From NCBI GenBank assembly GCA_047601145.1, contig JASGJW010000001.1:558001-622000 (forward strand): DNA of 64,000 bases, written 5' to 3'. Origin of the DNA: UBA7672 sp047601145. GTDB lineage: Bacteria; Pseudomonadota; Alphaproteobacteria; Caulobacterales; Hyphomonadaceae. The notes beneath the pieces are model-generated. The model made no database searches. It saw nothing but the letters and a program-made list of their open reading frames with translations, and was not told where the DNA came from. Every line of letters begins with the position of its first letter. Position 1 is the first letter of the stretch. Below are positions 25,868 to 34,436 of the stretch, piece by piece. Position numbers and translations under genes: made by a program.

Positions 25868-28138
25868 ATGACCCTGAAATCCTATGCTGCGATCGCCATG
25901 ATCGCGCTCGCAGGCTGCACATCCGCGACCGATACCGCGCAGCCTCATTTCAAGGCCGAGATCCGGCGCACGGCTTACGGTGTTCCGCACATCAAGGCGG
26001 ATGACTATGGCGGCATAGGCTATGGCTTCGGCTATGCCAGCGCGGAGGATAATCTCTGCGAAATCCTCGACCGCATGATGACGGTCACGGCGACACGCGC
26101 CCGCTATCTTGGCCCCGGCGACAACGACGCCAACATCGCCAGCGATCTCTACCACCAGCGCGTCAACCAGTCCGGCGATGTCGAGAAACTTCTCGCCGGC
26201 CCGGCAGGATCACCCGACACGCCCTCCGCCGATGCGCGCCAGCTCGCCGCGGGATACGTCGCCGGCGTCAACCGCTACATCCGCGAGAAAGGCGCTGCGA
26301 TCACCGATCCGCGCTGCAAGGGCCAGGCGTGGGTCCAGGAAATCGCCGAGATCGATTTCTGGCGCCACATGTTCGTCGGCCAGACCATCGACGGTTTCAT
26401 CGCACCGACCACCAGCGCCGCCCCGCCCTCCGCCGATCACGCCTCGCTCTCGCCTGACGCCTGGATCGACGAGGTTGGCCTCGGCTCCAACGCCTACGGC
26501 CTCGGCAAGGAAGTGACGAAAGCCGGCAAGGGCATGGTGCTAGGCAATCCGCACTATCCGTGGACCGGCCCCAACCGCTTCTACCGCACGCACTTCATCA
26601 TTCCGGGCAAGCTCAACATCGTCGGCGTCTCCTATATCGGCATGCCGCTGATCCGCATGGGCCACACGGAAAACATCGCATGGAGCAACACCGTCTCCAC
26701 CGCCCGCCGCTATGGCTATTATGAGCTGACGCTCGATCCGGCCGACCCCACGAAATACATGTACGAGGGCAAATCGACGCCGATGGACCACGCGGACGTC
26801 ACGGTGCAGGTGCTGCGCGAGGGCAAGCTCGCGCCTGAAACCCGCACGCTCTATGCAACGCGCTGGGGCAATGTCGTCTCGTCCAAGACCTATCCGTGGA
26901 CAACGAAGACCGCCTTCGCGCTGCGCACGCCGCGCGTGGGGCTCCGCGATCTCGACCAGTACATGGGCGTCTGGCAGGCGAAGAACGTCCGCGAGCTGCA
27001 GGCCACGCTCGGCAAGTACCAGTCCTATCGCTTCAACACGACGGCGGCCGATTCCTCGGGCGAAGCGCTCTATGGCGATCTCGGCATGATCCCCAACGTG
27101 CCCGCCGATCTCGCAGCCGAGTGCTCGATCTCCGACTTCGCCCGCGAGCAATGGAAGAAGGAGCGCGTACCCGTGCTCGACGGATCGCGCGCCGCCTGCG
27201 ACTGGAAGACGGACAAGGATGCAACCTCGCCCGGCGTCTTCGGGCCGGAAGCCTCGCCTCACCTCTTCCGCACCGACTACGTCACGCAGAGCAACGACAG
27301 CTACTGGCTGACCAATCCGGCCCAACCGCTCACGGGCTACAGCCCGATCTGGGGCGATGAAGTCACGCCGCGCTCCCTGCGCACGCGCCTCGGCCTCATC
27401 CAGGTCGCCGACCGCGTCGCCGGAACCGATGGCTATGGCGCGCCAAAGTTCGATCTCAGATCGCTGCAGCAGGTGATGTATGGCGACCGCAACTATGGCG
27501 CCGAGCTGACACGCGAGGCGCTCTCCAAAATCTGCTGGCAGTCGGAACGCCCCGGCATTCCCGCCGCCTGCAAGGCGCTGGCGCAATGGGACGGCAAGGT
27601 CGAACTCGACAGCCGCGGCGCGCACCTGTTCCACCTGTTCGCCGAGAATGGCGGCCTTAAATTCAAGGTCCCGTTCGATCCGAAGGACCCGGTGCACACG
27701 CCCAACACGCTCGACACGTCGGACCCGAAAGTGCTCGAAGCGCTCGCAAAAGCGGTCGATCGCCTGACCGAACTCGGCATTCCCGCTGACGCCCGCCTCG
27801 GCGACGTGCAGGTCGAGACCCGCGGCGAGGAACGCATTCCGATCCATGGCGGCGCGGGCCCAGAAGGCGTCTTCAACGTCATCACCGTCGGCAAGCTAGA
27901 ACCGAAGCTCGGCTGGACCGACATCCGCCACGGCGCGAGCTGGATCATGACGATGGAGTTCACCGCCAAGGGGCCCGTCAGCCAGGGCATCCTCACCTAT
28001 TCGGAATCGACCGACGCAACCTCGCCCCATCATTCCGACCAGACGCGGCTCTACTCCCAGAAAGGCTGGGACGACCTGCGCTTCACGGATGAGGCGGTCG
28101 AGGCCGGCACGGAAAGCCGCCTTACGATTGAAGAGTAG
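25868..28138 (+). CDS. Penicillin acylase family Ntn-hydrolase, lipoprotein
   Basis: 756 residues. Lipobox LAGC at residues 14-17 after MTLKSYAAIAMIA. RRTAYGVPHIKADD and FGYASAEDNLCEILDRMM mark the alpha-subunit. The autocleavage site is LGSNAYGLG, making Ser near residue 207 the N-terminal nucleophile of the beta-subunit, followed by NPHYPWTGPNRFYRTHFIIP. Family members hydrolyse amide-linked acyl groups (penicillin G/V, N-acyl-homoserine lactones, other acyl amides). I use the ATG at 25868 because GGAGAG lies 7 bases upstream; an ATG at 25853 in frame is also open. Envelope location expected. Confidence 0.9.
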   Translation: MTLKSYAAIAMIALAGCTSATDTAQPHFKAEIRRTAYGVPHIKADDYGGIGYGFGYASAEDNLCEILDRMMTVTATRARYLGPGDNDANIASDLYHQRVNQSGDVEKLLAGPAGSPDTPSADARQLAAGYVAGVNRYIREKGAAITDPRCKGQAWVQEIAEIDFWRHMFVGQTIDGFIAPTTSAAPPSADHASLSPDAWIDEVGLGSNAYGLGKEVTKAGKGMVLGNPHYPWTGPNRFYRTHFIIPGKLNIVGVSYIGMPLIRMGHTENIAWSNTVSTARRYGYYELTLDPADPTKYMYEGKSTPMDHADVTVQVLREGKLAPETRTLYATRWGNVVSSKTYPWTTKTAFALRTPRVGLRDLDQYMGVWQAKNVRELQATLGKYQSYRFNTTAADSSGEALYGDLGMIPNVPADLAAECSISDFAREQWKKERVPVLDGSRAACDWKTDKDATSPGVFGPEASPHLFRTDYVTQSNDSYWLTNPAQPLTGYSPIWGDEVTPRSLRTRLGLIQVADRVAGTDGYGAPKFDLRSLQQVMYGDRNYGAELTREALSKICWQSERPGIPAACKALAQWDGKVELDSRGAHLFHLFAENGGLKFKVPFDPKDPVHTPNTLDTSDPKVLEALAKAVDRLTELGIPADARLGDVQVETRGEERIPIHGGAGPEGVFNVITVGKLEPKLGWTDIRHGASWIMTMEFTAKGPVSQGILTYSESTDATSPHHSDQTRLYSQKGWDDLRFTDEAVEAGTESRLTIEE

Positions 28139-28163
28139 GATCTGGCGAGGAATAGACCCTTAG

Positions 28164-28178
28164 CAGGCTGTTGAAGAA
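28164..28178 (+). repeat. Left terminal inverted repeat of the IS
   Basis: CAGGCTGTTGAAGAA, matching the complement of 29502-29516 at every position. TTAG immediately outside is the target duplication. Confidence 0.93.
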
Positions 28179-28240
28179 GTCCGTAGCGCCTTCGTTCGAA
28201 GCATGATTCTGTTCTTCTGCTAGCTGCAGGAGACGAGGCG

Positions 28241-29356
28241 ATGCGCGGTTCGGATGTGCGGTCTGGGTCGTTGTTTTCGTACGTGGATCTCGAGCAGCGG
28301 GTGCGGGCCGATCATCCGCTGCGGGTGATCCGCGAGGTCGTAAATGCAGCTCTTGCCGATCTGAGCGCTGATTTTGATGCGCTTTATCCGCCGAAGGTCG
28401 GTCGGCCCTCGATCCCGCCCGAGCGTTTGTTGCGGGCGATGCTGCTCCAGGCGTTCTACGGGATCCGCTCGGAGCGCCAGCTGATGGAGCGGATGGAGTT
28501 CGATCTCCTGTTCCGCTGGTTCGTCGGCCTTGGGGTTGATGACGCCCCTTGGGATCATTCGAGCTTCTCGACCAACCGAGATCGCCTGCTTGAGGGCGAT
28601 ATCGCCGCCAAGCTGCTAACGACGATCCTCGCCCAGCCCAAGGTGAAGCGGCTTCTCTCCAGCGATCATTTCTCGGTGGACGGCACGCTCATCGACGCCT
28701 GGGCCTCGATCAAGAGCTTCCGGAAGAAGGACGGCGGAGACCGCGATGGAGATGGTCCCGGCCGCAATGCAGAGCGCAGCTTCCACGGCGAGCAACGCTC
28801 CAACGATACGCATGAGAGCACGACCGATCCGGACGCAAAGCTCTACAAGAAGGGTAACGGCCAGGCCGCCAAGCTCTGTTATCTGGGCCATGCCCTGATG
28901 GAGAACCGCAACGGGCTGGCGGTTGGCGGTCTCATCACGGCGGCGACCGGGCGGGCGGAGCGCGAGGCGGCGCTTACGCTTGTCGATCAACGCAAAGGAT
29001 CAGGCCGGATCACTCTGGGAGCCGACAAGGCCTACGATGTGCGCCAGTTTATCGATGATCTGAGGATGCGCGGCGTCACGCCTCACATCGCAATCGATGG
29101 TCATGTCCGGATCACAAATGCCGGCTCGGGCGCCGCACGTTCCAGCGCGGTCGATGCCCGCACTACGCGCCATGCCGGCTATGCAGTGAGCCAGCGCTCG
29201 CGCAAACGCATCGAAGAGATCTTCGGCTGGATCAAGACCTCGGCCGGCCTTGCCCGCGTGAAGCTGCGAGGACGCGATCGGGTCGACGCGGCCTTCCGCC
29301 TCGCGCTCAGCGCCTACAACCTCATCCGCCTTCCCAAGCTCCTGGGAGCGGCGTGA
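28241..29356 (+). CDS. IS5 family DDE transposase
   Basis: 371 residues, apparently intact. N-terminal DUF772-type domain (RPSIPPERLLRAMLLQAFYG, RSERQLMERMEFDLLFRWFV) and an RNase-H-like catalytic domain. Candidate DDE residues are in FSVDGTLIDAW, LGADKAYDVRQF and RSRKRIEEIFGWIK. Full length and without frameshift, so the element is potentially active. The stop overlaps the start of the next short ORF (TGATG). Confidence 0.93.
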   Translation: MRGSDVRSGSLFSYVDLEQRVRADHPLRVIREVVNAALADLSADFDALYPPKVGRPSIPPERLLRAMLLQAFYGIRSERQLMERMEFDLLFRWFVGLGVDDAPWDHSSFSTNRDRLLEGDIAAKLLTTILAQPKVKRLLSSDHFSVDGTLIDAWASIKSFRKKDGGDRDGDGPGRNAERSFHGEQRSNDTHESTTDPDAKLYKKGNGQAAKLCYLGHALMENRNGLAVGGLITAATGRAEREAALTLVDQRKGSGRITLGADKAYDVRQFIDDLRMRGVTPHIAIDGHVRITNAGSGAARSSAVDARTTRHAGYAVSQRSRKRIEEIFGWIKTSAGLARVKLRGRDRVDAAFRLALSAYNLIRLPKLLGAA

Positions 29357-29520
29357 TGGGCGTGCACGGCGCGTGGCGCATCATCGAGATGGGCGACGCC
29401 TCGGGCGAAATCTCGATCGATTTTGATCCTGACGGCGCGCTTAAAGGTGAGACCTGCCTCAGCGACGGCGATGAATCGGAATTCCGCGCCGTGCCGAGGG
29501 ATTCTTCAACAGCCTGTTAG
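29356..29520 (+). CDS. Small passenger ORF of the IS, stop codon supplied by the target duplication
   Basis: 54 codons, MGVHGAWRIIEMGDASGEIS to SSTAC. The ATG overlaps the transposase stop (TGATG), suggesting translational coupling. It reads through the right inverted repeat and ends TGT-TAG, where T-TAG is the duplicated target. Because the target of this IS group is YTAR, any insertion in this register would give Cys-stop. The protein looks plausible (HGAWRIIEMG, then ISIDFDPDGALKGE), but no function is recognised; it may simply be an untranslated tail. Confidence 0.5.
   Translation: MGVHGAWRIIEMGDASGEISIDFDPDGALKGETCLSDGDESEFRAVPRDSSTAC
29502..29516 (-). repeat. Right terminal inverted repeat of the IS
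   Basis: TTCTTCAACAGCCTG, complement of the left repeat; TTAG at 29517-29520 is the second target copy. Confidence 0.93.
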
Positions 29521-29951
29521 CCGTTGATCTCTTCGGCGACACAGCCTTCGCCCTCGAAGGTCACGTCCTCGACGCGTCCGCCGCCCATCACAAAGCGCGT
29601 GGCGCAGGTCGAGCGATAGGTCTGCGGCGGCTGCCACACCGGATAGGTTTCCTCGATCGTCTCGGTCTTCTGCTTGCCGTCCTTGTCGGTGAAGGTGCGC
29701 TTCACCTGGCGCGTCTCGTCGCGATAATAGCCTTCGCGCTGGTCGACCGTGGTCTTGCTGTAGGACCACATCTCGCGCCCGTTCGACATCTGCGTGCGGT
29801 CGCTTGGCGGCCCCCAGCGCAGAAGGATGTCGTCCGTCGTCCGGCCGATCTCCTGCACCATGTGCTGGCGATAACCTTCGGCGGTCGCGCAGGCCGACAC
29901 GGCGAGCGCGGACGCCGCGATGGCGATAAGGGCAAGCTTGCGGATGGTCAT
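29517..29951 (-). CDS. SmpA/OmlA-like lipoprotein, stop codon at IS junction
   Basis: 144 residues with a lipoprotein signal (LAVSAC, Cys near residue 21) and a BamE/SmpA-like mid section (DDILLRWGPPSDRTQMSNG REMWSYSKTT). It ends VAEEING followed by TAA that is part of the IS target duplication (complement of TTAG). The reading frame is therefore preserved, but any downstream terminator has been moved away by the IS. Probably outer-membrane; role unknown. Confidence 0.8.
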   Translation of the reverse strand: MTIRKLALIAIAASALAVSACATAEGYRQHMVQEIGRTTDDILLRWGPPSDRTQMSNGREMWSYSKTTVDQREGYYRDETRQVKRTFTDKDGKQKTETIEETYPVWQPPQTYRSTCATRFVMGGGRVEDVTFEGEGCVAEEING

Positions 29952-29997
29952 CGTCGTCCCCGATCCAGGTCCTGACCCGGATCATCCCCGACCCCGG

Positions 29998-30014
29998 CTG
30001 AACCCAGATTGAAT
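29998..30014. promoter_or_regulatory. Direct repeat (TGAA, 11-bp period) upstream of the lipoprotein gene
   Basis: TGAA cores at 29999 and 30010 are 11 bases apart; on the gene strand this reads TTCAATCTGGGTTCAG, about 50 bases before the ATG at 29951. It resembles the repeat at 8971-8990, which also precedes a lipoprotein gene. Confidence 0.4.
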
Positions 30015-30055
30015 GAGACCGGCCGCGAAGGCCAGCCCCACCCTTTTGCGCCGTA

Positions 30056-30619
30056 CTAGTGTGACAGGAGGCCCGGCGGATCCGACGGTTTTGGAAGGTC
30101 GAGCGAACCGCGATTGCTCGTCGGCGCAGACGGCTGGGCCGGCGTCTGCAGCTGCACCGGCGGCGGCTCGATCGGCTGCGGCGGTCCGAGCGTGGGCAGC
30201 GGCGGCGCGAGCTGGGGTTGCGGCGCGACCGGCGTTGCAGCGGGCGTCGAGACAGGCATCGCAACCTGCGCCGGCGCGCTGCCGCCACGCAGCGGCGCGG
30301 AGGTCAAGTCGGAGCGGATGAAGGCGCGCTGCCCGCTCTTGAGCACGACCTGGTACCAGTCCCAGTCCGCCTGGCGCGAGATACCGACGACGTTGAGCAC
30401 GAGACCCGTGCTGCCGCTCGAGAGCACCTGCGTCTGGCCCGCGAACGGTTCGGCGCGCAGGCGCACGCCCGAGCCCTGGATCATGATGGGCGTCGTGGGT
30501 GTGAACGGCTCAACCGAATAGGACGTTGTCGTGTACGGCTTCTGTCCGCCGACCTGCGCGCTCGCCGCGCCGCCTGATACCAGGGTTGCAGCCAGCACGG
30601 CCGCAGCAAGGATACGCAT
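30056..30619 (-). CDS. Secreted SH3b-domain protein with proline-rich tail
   Basis: 187 residues. Sec signal (MRILAAAVLAATLVSGGAAS AQ-V), one bacterial SH3 domain (SGVRLRAEPFAGQTQVLSSG to DWYQVVLKSGQRAFIRSDL), then a low-complexity Pro/Gln/Ala tail to the C-terminus. SH3b domains bind cell-wall peptides or other envelope ligands. Start at Met 30619 with GGTGGAG upstream; Met 30637 is an alternative. Much of the longer open frame to 31453 is antisense to the dehydrogenase leader and is ignored. Confidence 0.8.
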   Translation of the reverse strand: MRILAAAVLAATLVSGGAASAQVGGQKPYTTTSYSVEPFTPTTPIMIQGSGVRLRAEPFAGQTQVLSSGSTGLVLNVVGISRQADWDWYQVVLKSGQRAFIRSDLTSAPLRGGSAPAQVAMPVSTPAATPVAPQPQLAPPLPTLGPPQPIEPPPVQLQTPAQPSAPTSNRGSLDLPKPSDPPGLLSH

Positions 30620-30732
30620 GGAACTCCACCCGTTCATTTCGCAGGCGGAAACGTCCGCCGTCTCAGGAGGCTGGCAGCCGACAGCGGCCAAACAATGGCG
30701 GAAGTGAAACGGTTGCAGTCCCGGCGCGCGGC

Positions 30733-31725
30733 CTAGAGCATCGCCGGAATGACGCGATCGGGCGGTTTGTGGCCGTCGGCGAACGTCTTGATATTGATGA
30801 TGACTTTCTCGCCCATGTCGATCCGGCCCTCGAGCGTGGCCGACGACATGTGGGGGAGCACCACCACGTTGCGCAGCGCCTTGAGGCGCGGATTGAGATT
30901 GGGCTCGTTCTCGAACACGTCGAGGCCGGCGCCTGCGATCTCGCCAGCTTCCAGCGCACGGATGAGCGCGGCTTCGTCGATGACCTCGCCGCGGGCCGTG
31001 TTCACCAGATAGGCTTCCGGCTTCATCAGCTTGATGCGACGTGCGCTCAGCAGGTGGAAGGTCGCCGGCGTGTGCGGGCAGTTGATGGAGACGATGTCCA
31101 TCCGCGCCAGCATCTGATCGAGGCTTTCCCAGTACGTCGCCTCGAGCTCTTCGGAGACCGCCTGCCGTACGGGCTTGCGGTTGTGATAATGGATCTGCAA
31201 GCCGAACGCCTTGGCGCGGCGCGCAACAGCCGTGCCGATGCGGCCCATCCCGACAATGCCCAGACGCTTGCCGTAGATGCGCCTGCCCAGCATCCAGGTC
31301 GGCGACCAGCCCGTGAACTGCCCCGACTGCATCGCACTGACGCCATCGACAATCCGGCGCGGCACGGAAAGGATCAGCGCCATCGTCATGTCGGCCGTGT
31401 CTTCCGTCAGCACGCCCGGCGTGTTGGTGACGGTTATTCCCCTCGAAACACACGCCTGCACATCGATATTGTTCACGCCGACGCCGAACTGCGCGATCAG
31501 GCGCATGCGATCGCCAGCGCGCGCGAGGACGCGTCCGTCGATTCTGTCCGTGATCGTGGGCACCAGCACGTCGCAGCGCGTCGCTGCATCGGCGAGTTGC
31601 TCGACGGTCATCGGCGTGTCGGTGGCATTGAGCTCCACATCAAAGAGTTCGCTCATTCGCGTTTCGACCGGCTCGGGCAGCCGGCGGGTCACGATGACCT
31701 TCACCTTCGGGCGCGACATGGGCAT
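30733..31725 (-). CDS. D-isomer-specific 2-hydroxyacid dehydrogenase (glyoxylate/hydroxypyruvate reductase type)
   Basis: 330 residues. Substrate domain with QFGVGVNNIDVQACVSRG, NAD(P) domain motif GIVGMGRIGTAVARRAKAFG (about 150-170), catalytic Arg in NTARGEVIDEAAL, Glu in GLDVFENEP, His in LPHMSSAT. Reduces a 2-oxoacid such as glyoxylate or hydroxypyruvate. Flanked on both sides by SH3b-domain genes, without obvious functional link. Confidence 0.92.
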   Translation of the reverse strand: MPMSRPKVKVIVTRRLPEPVETRMSELFDVELNATDTPMTVEQLADAATRCDVLVPTITDRIDGRVLARAGDRMRLIAQFGVGVNNIDVQACVSRGITVTNTPGVLTEDTADMTMALILSVPRRIVDGVSAMQSGQFTGWSPTWMLGRRIYGKRLGIVGMGRIGTAVARRAKAFGLQIHYHNRKPVRQAVSEELEATYWESLDQMLARMDIVSINCPHTPATFHLLSARRIKLMKPEAYLVNTARGEVIDEAALIRALEAGEIAGAGLDVFENEPNLNPRLKALRNVVVLPHMSSATLEGRIDMGEKVIINIKTFADGHKPPDRVIPAML

Positions 31726-31938
31726 CTCTCGGGGCGTTCCTGTTATTCCGGCGTGCGGCTCTTTCCGTCTCGCCTTTCGGGCGGTGTAGCAAAGGCAATC
31801 CGCCGGGCCAACCTGCGCTGGGCCTTTATGGCAAACGGCCGATTCACCTCGTTTTATCCGTCGTGGTTAAGCGGGTTTTCACGCCCTCATGTTTCTCATG
31901 GCTTTCCGCCCTCTCTCCACCACGAGGACTGTCGCGCC

Positions 31939-32508
31939 GTGAGCGAAATCCGCATCCGTCTCGCCACTTTCCTCGCCATTGCGCAGATTTTCGGCGCCGG
32001 GCCAGCTTGCGCCCAGGACGCCCTCACCCCCGGCAGTTTCAAGGCCTATGCGCCGATCGCGGGGGCCGAGCCGCGCGTCAGCGACTTCTCGGGCAAGCCC
32101 GTCCCCCGTTATGCCAGCCTGCGGCATGACGTTGTAAATGGCCGCTCCGGCCCCTCGACCGACTATCCGGTCCGCTGGACCTATGAACGCGCGGGCCTTC
32201 CCGTGGTGATCATCCGGGAGAGCCAGGACTGGCGCAAAATCCGCGATCCGATGGGCGACGAGGTCTGGGTGAACAAGTCCCAGCTTGCCGCCGAGCGCAC
32301 CGCCATCACGATCGATACAGGCTCGATCCTGCGCGATCCCAACCCGCGTTCGATGCCTGTCGCCCGTTTCGCAGCAGGGGCCGTGATGACGCTTGGGACA
32401 TGCGGGACCGACTGGTGCCGCGTTGCGGCAGAAGGCCGGGAAGGCTGGGCCCGCCGCACGCTCCTCTGGGGCGCGGATTCGCTGACGACGACCCCCGGAA
32501 ATCGCTAG
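31939..32508 (+). CDS. Secreted SH3-domain protein
   Basis: 189 residues from a GTG at 31939, which yields a good signal peptide (MSEIRIRLATFLAIAQIFGA). Two SH3-like modules follow (YASLRHDVVNGRSGPSTDYP to WVNKSQL; DTGSILRDPNP to VAAEGREGWARRTLLWG). WRKIRDPMGDEVWVNKS is typical of the SH3_4 family. Probably periplasmic, role in envelope. A Met at 31828 in the same frame is less likely because it adds a non-signal N-terminus. Confidence 0.82.
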   Translation: MSEIRIRLATFLAIAQIFGAGPACAQDALTPGSFKAYAPIAGAEPRVSDFSGKPVPRYASLRHDVVNGRSGPSTDYPVRWTYERAGLPVVIIRESQDWRKIRDPMGDEVWVNKSQLAAERTAITIDTGSILRDPNPRSMPVARFAAGAVMTLGTCGTDWCRVAAEGREGWARRTLLWGADSLTTTPGNR

Positions 32509-32593
32509 GTTTTTCCCAACTACCCGGCGCCAGCCCACCACGCTTGAGGCGCCTGCCCCCCGTGTTAACCGGCCTCTCCTTCCGGAGCGGCCG

Positions 32594-33127
32594 ATGCCTC
32601 AATCCCCCCACGACTTCCACAAGCCCCAGTCCTCCTATTCCTTCGAGGACCTGCTGAAGAGCGGGCATGGCCAGCTGTTCGGGCCGGGCAATGCTCAGCT
32701 CCCCATCCCGCCCATGCTGATGCTGGACCGCATAACCGAGATCTCACTCGATGGGGGCGCAGCGAAACGCGGCCATCTCGTTGCGGAACTCGATATCCAT
32801 CCCGATCTCTGGTTCTTCAAATGCCACTTCCCGGGGGATCCCGTGATGCCGGGCTGCCTGGGCCTCGATGCAATGTGGCAGCTGGTCGGGTTCTGGCTGG
32901 GCTGGTCGGGCTCGCCCGGCAAGGGCCGCGCGCTTGGCGTCGGCGAGGTGAAATTCGCGGGCGAAGTGACGCCCGACAAGAAGCTCGTGCGCTACGAAAT
33001 CGACATCCGCCGCGCGATCCGCTCGCGCCTGACCATGGGGATCGCTGACGGAAGCGTGTTCCTCGATGGCGAGAAGATTTACGAAGCCAAGGACATGAAA
33101 GTTGGCTTGAAGACCGCAGCCGGGTAA
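32594..33127 (+). CDS. fabA: 3-hydroxydecanoyl-ACP dehydratase/isomerase
   Basis: 177 residues. Active site FKCHFPGDPVMPGCLGLDAM carries His78 and Asp92, the spacing found in E. coli FabA (70/84). Makes trans-2- and cis-3-decenoyl-ACP, the branch point to unsaturated fatty acids. Directly followed by fabB (64 bases), its functional partner. Confidence 0.96.
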   Translation: MPQSPHDFHKPQSSYSFEDLLKSGHGQLFGPGNAQLPIPPMLMLDRITEISLDGGAAKRGHLVAELDIHPDLWFFKCHFPGDPVMPGCLGLDAMWQLVGFWLGWSGSPGKGRALGVGEVKFAGEVTPDKKLVRYEIDIRRAIRSRLTMGIADGSVFLDGEKIYEAKDMKVGLKTAAG

Positions 33128-33191
33128 AAGCCGGACATCGTCTGTTTCGATCTGCAGTCGCTGCGTCTGGACGTTTAGGGAGAGAATCGCG

Positions 33192-34433
33192 ATGGCCGGT
33201 ACAGGCCCCGATCTGCGCAGGGTAGTCGTCACGGGAATGGGGATCGTCTCCTCCATTGGCGACACCATCAAGGAAGTGACCGACAGCCTCAAGAATGGCG
33301 TGTCTGGCATCACCTTCATGCAGGAATACGCCGACAAGGGATTCAAGTCGCAGGTCGCCGGCAAGCCGAAGGCAAATCCGGAAGATCATGTCGACAAGCG
33401 CGCGATGCGCTTCATGGGCGACGGCGCCGGCTGGTGCCACATGGCCATGACGCAGGCGATCGCCGACGCCGGCCTCGAGGAGCGCCACATCTCCAACCCG
33501 CGCACAGGCCTCATCGTCGGTACGGGCGGCCCCTCCACACGCGCCATCGTCGCCGCAGCCGATTCCACCCGCGAGAAGGGCTCGCCCCGCCGCATCGGGC
33601 CGTTCGCCGTTCCCAAGGCGATGTCCTCGACCGCCTCAGCCACGCTCTCCACCCTCTTCAAGGTGCTGGGCGTCAACTATTCGATCTCGTCCGCCTGCAC
33701 GACGTCGCTGCACTGCGTCGGCGCCGCCACCGAGCAGATCCAGTGGGGCAAGCAGGACGTGATGTTCGCCGGCGGCGGCGAGGAACTCGACTGGACGCTC
33801 TCGGCTCTCTTTGATGGCCTCGGCGCCATGTCCTCGAAATACAATCTCGAGCCGCACCGCGCCTCGCGCGCCTTCGATGCTGACCGCGACGGCTTCGTCA
33901 TCGCTGGCGGCGCCGGCATGCTGGTTCTGGAAGAGTATGAACACGCCAGGCGCCGCGGCGCGACCATCTACGGCGAAGTCGCCGGCTATGGCGCAACCTC
34001 CGATGGCTACGACATGGTCGCCCCGTCCGGCGAAGGCGCGGCCCGCGCCATGAAGCTGGCGCTCGCGCAGGCGGGCGCCTCGCCCGACTATCTCAACCCG
34101 CACGCGACCTCGACGCCGGTTGGCGATCTCAAGGAACTCGAAGCTGTCCGTGAAGTCTTCGGCCAGGAAGCCGCCGACCAGCCGATGATCTCCGCCACCA
34201 AGTCGATGACCGGCCACTCGCTGGGCGGCGCCGGGGTGCAGGAGCTGATCTACTCGCTGATCATGATGAAGGAGCGTTTCGTTGCTCCCTCGATCAACAT
34301 CGACAAGCTCGACCCCCTCGCCTACGGCGTCAACATCATCCGCGAGGCGCGCGAAGCCGTCATCAAGATGGTGATGTCGAACTCGTTCGGCTTTGGCGGC
34401 ACCAATGGCTCGGTGATGGTCGCGAAGGTCTAG
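33192..34433 (+). CDS. fabB: 3-oxoacyl-ACP synthase I
   Basis: 413 residues of the thiolase fold. Nucleophile Cys169 in YSISSACTTSLHC; catalytic His in HATSTPVGDLKEL and KSMTGHSLGGAG; C-terminal NSFGFGGTNGSV. Elongates acyl chains, including the cis-3-decenoyl product of FabA, and is needed for unsaturated fatty acids. Probably an operon with fabA. Confidence 0.96.
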   Translation: MAGTGPDLRRVVVTGMGIVSSIGDTIKEVTDSLKNGVSGITFMQEYADKGFKSQVAGKPKANPEDHVDKRAMRFMGDGAGWCHMAMTQAIADAGLEERHISNPRTGLIVGTGGPSTRAIVAAADSTREKGSPRRIGPFAVPKAMSSTASATLSTLFKVLGVNYSISSACTTSLHCVGAATEQIQWGKQDVMFAGGGEELDWTLSALFDGLGAMSSKYNLEPHRASRAFDADRDGFVIAGGAGMLVLEEYEHARRRGATIYGEVAGYGATSDGYDMVAPSGEGAARAMKLALAQAGASPDYLNPHATSTPVGDLKELEAVREVFGQEAADQPMISATKSMTGHSLGGAGVQELIYSLIMMKERFVAPSINIDKLDPLAYGVNIIREAREAVIKMVMSNSFGFGGTNGSVMVAKV

Positions 34434-34436
34434 CGC

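Larger units (their letters stand above)
28164..29516 (+). mobile_element. Complete IS5-group insertion sequence with 15-bp inverted repeats and TTAG target duplication
   Basis: Terminal inverted repeats CAGGCTGTTGAAGAA (28164-28178) and its complement (29502-29516) are perfect over 15 bp. The flanks carry a 4-bp direct repeat TTAG (28160-28163 and 29517-29520), fitting the YTAR target of the IS5 group. One transposase gene plus a short overlapping ORF fill the element. The right target copy supplies the TAA stop of the lipoprotein gene on the minus strand, so insertion was exactly at that gene's last codon. Confidence 0.93.

Noticed and set aside
26540..27847. 435-residue minus-strand open frame
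   Set aside because: Shadow of the penicillin-acylase gene, which has clear catalytic motifs on the plus strand.
30620..31453. N-terminal extension of the SH3b gene ending at 30056
   Set aside because: Lies out of frame inside the dehydrogenase gene; a good signal peptide begins at 30619.
30526..31938. Long 5' extension (about 470 codons) of the SH3 gene at 31939
   Set aside because: It is antisense to the 2-hydroxyacid dehydrogenase and reads as Arg-rich noise; the signal peptide begins at the GTG at 31939.
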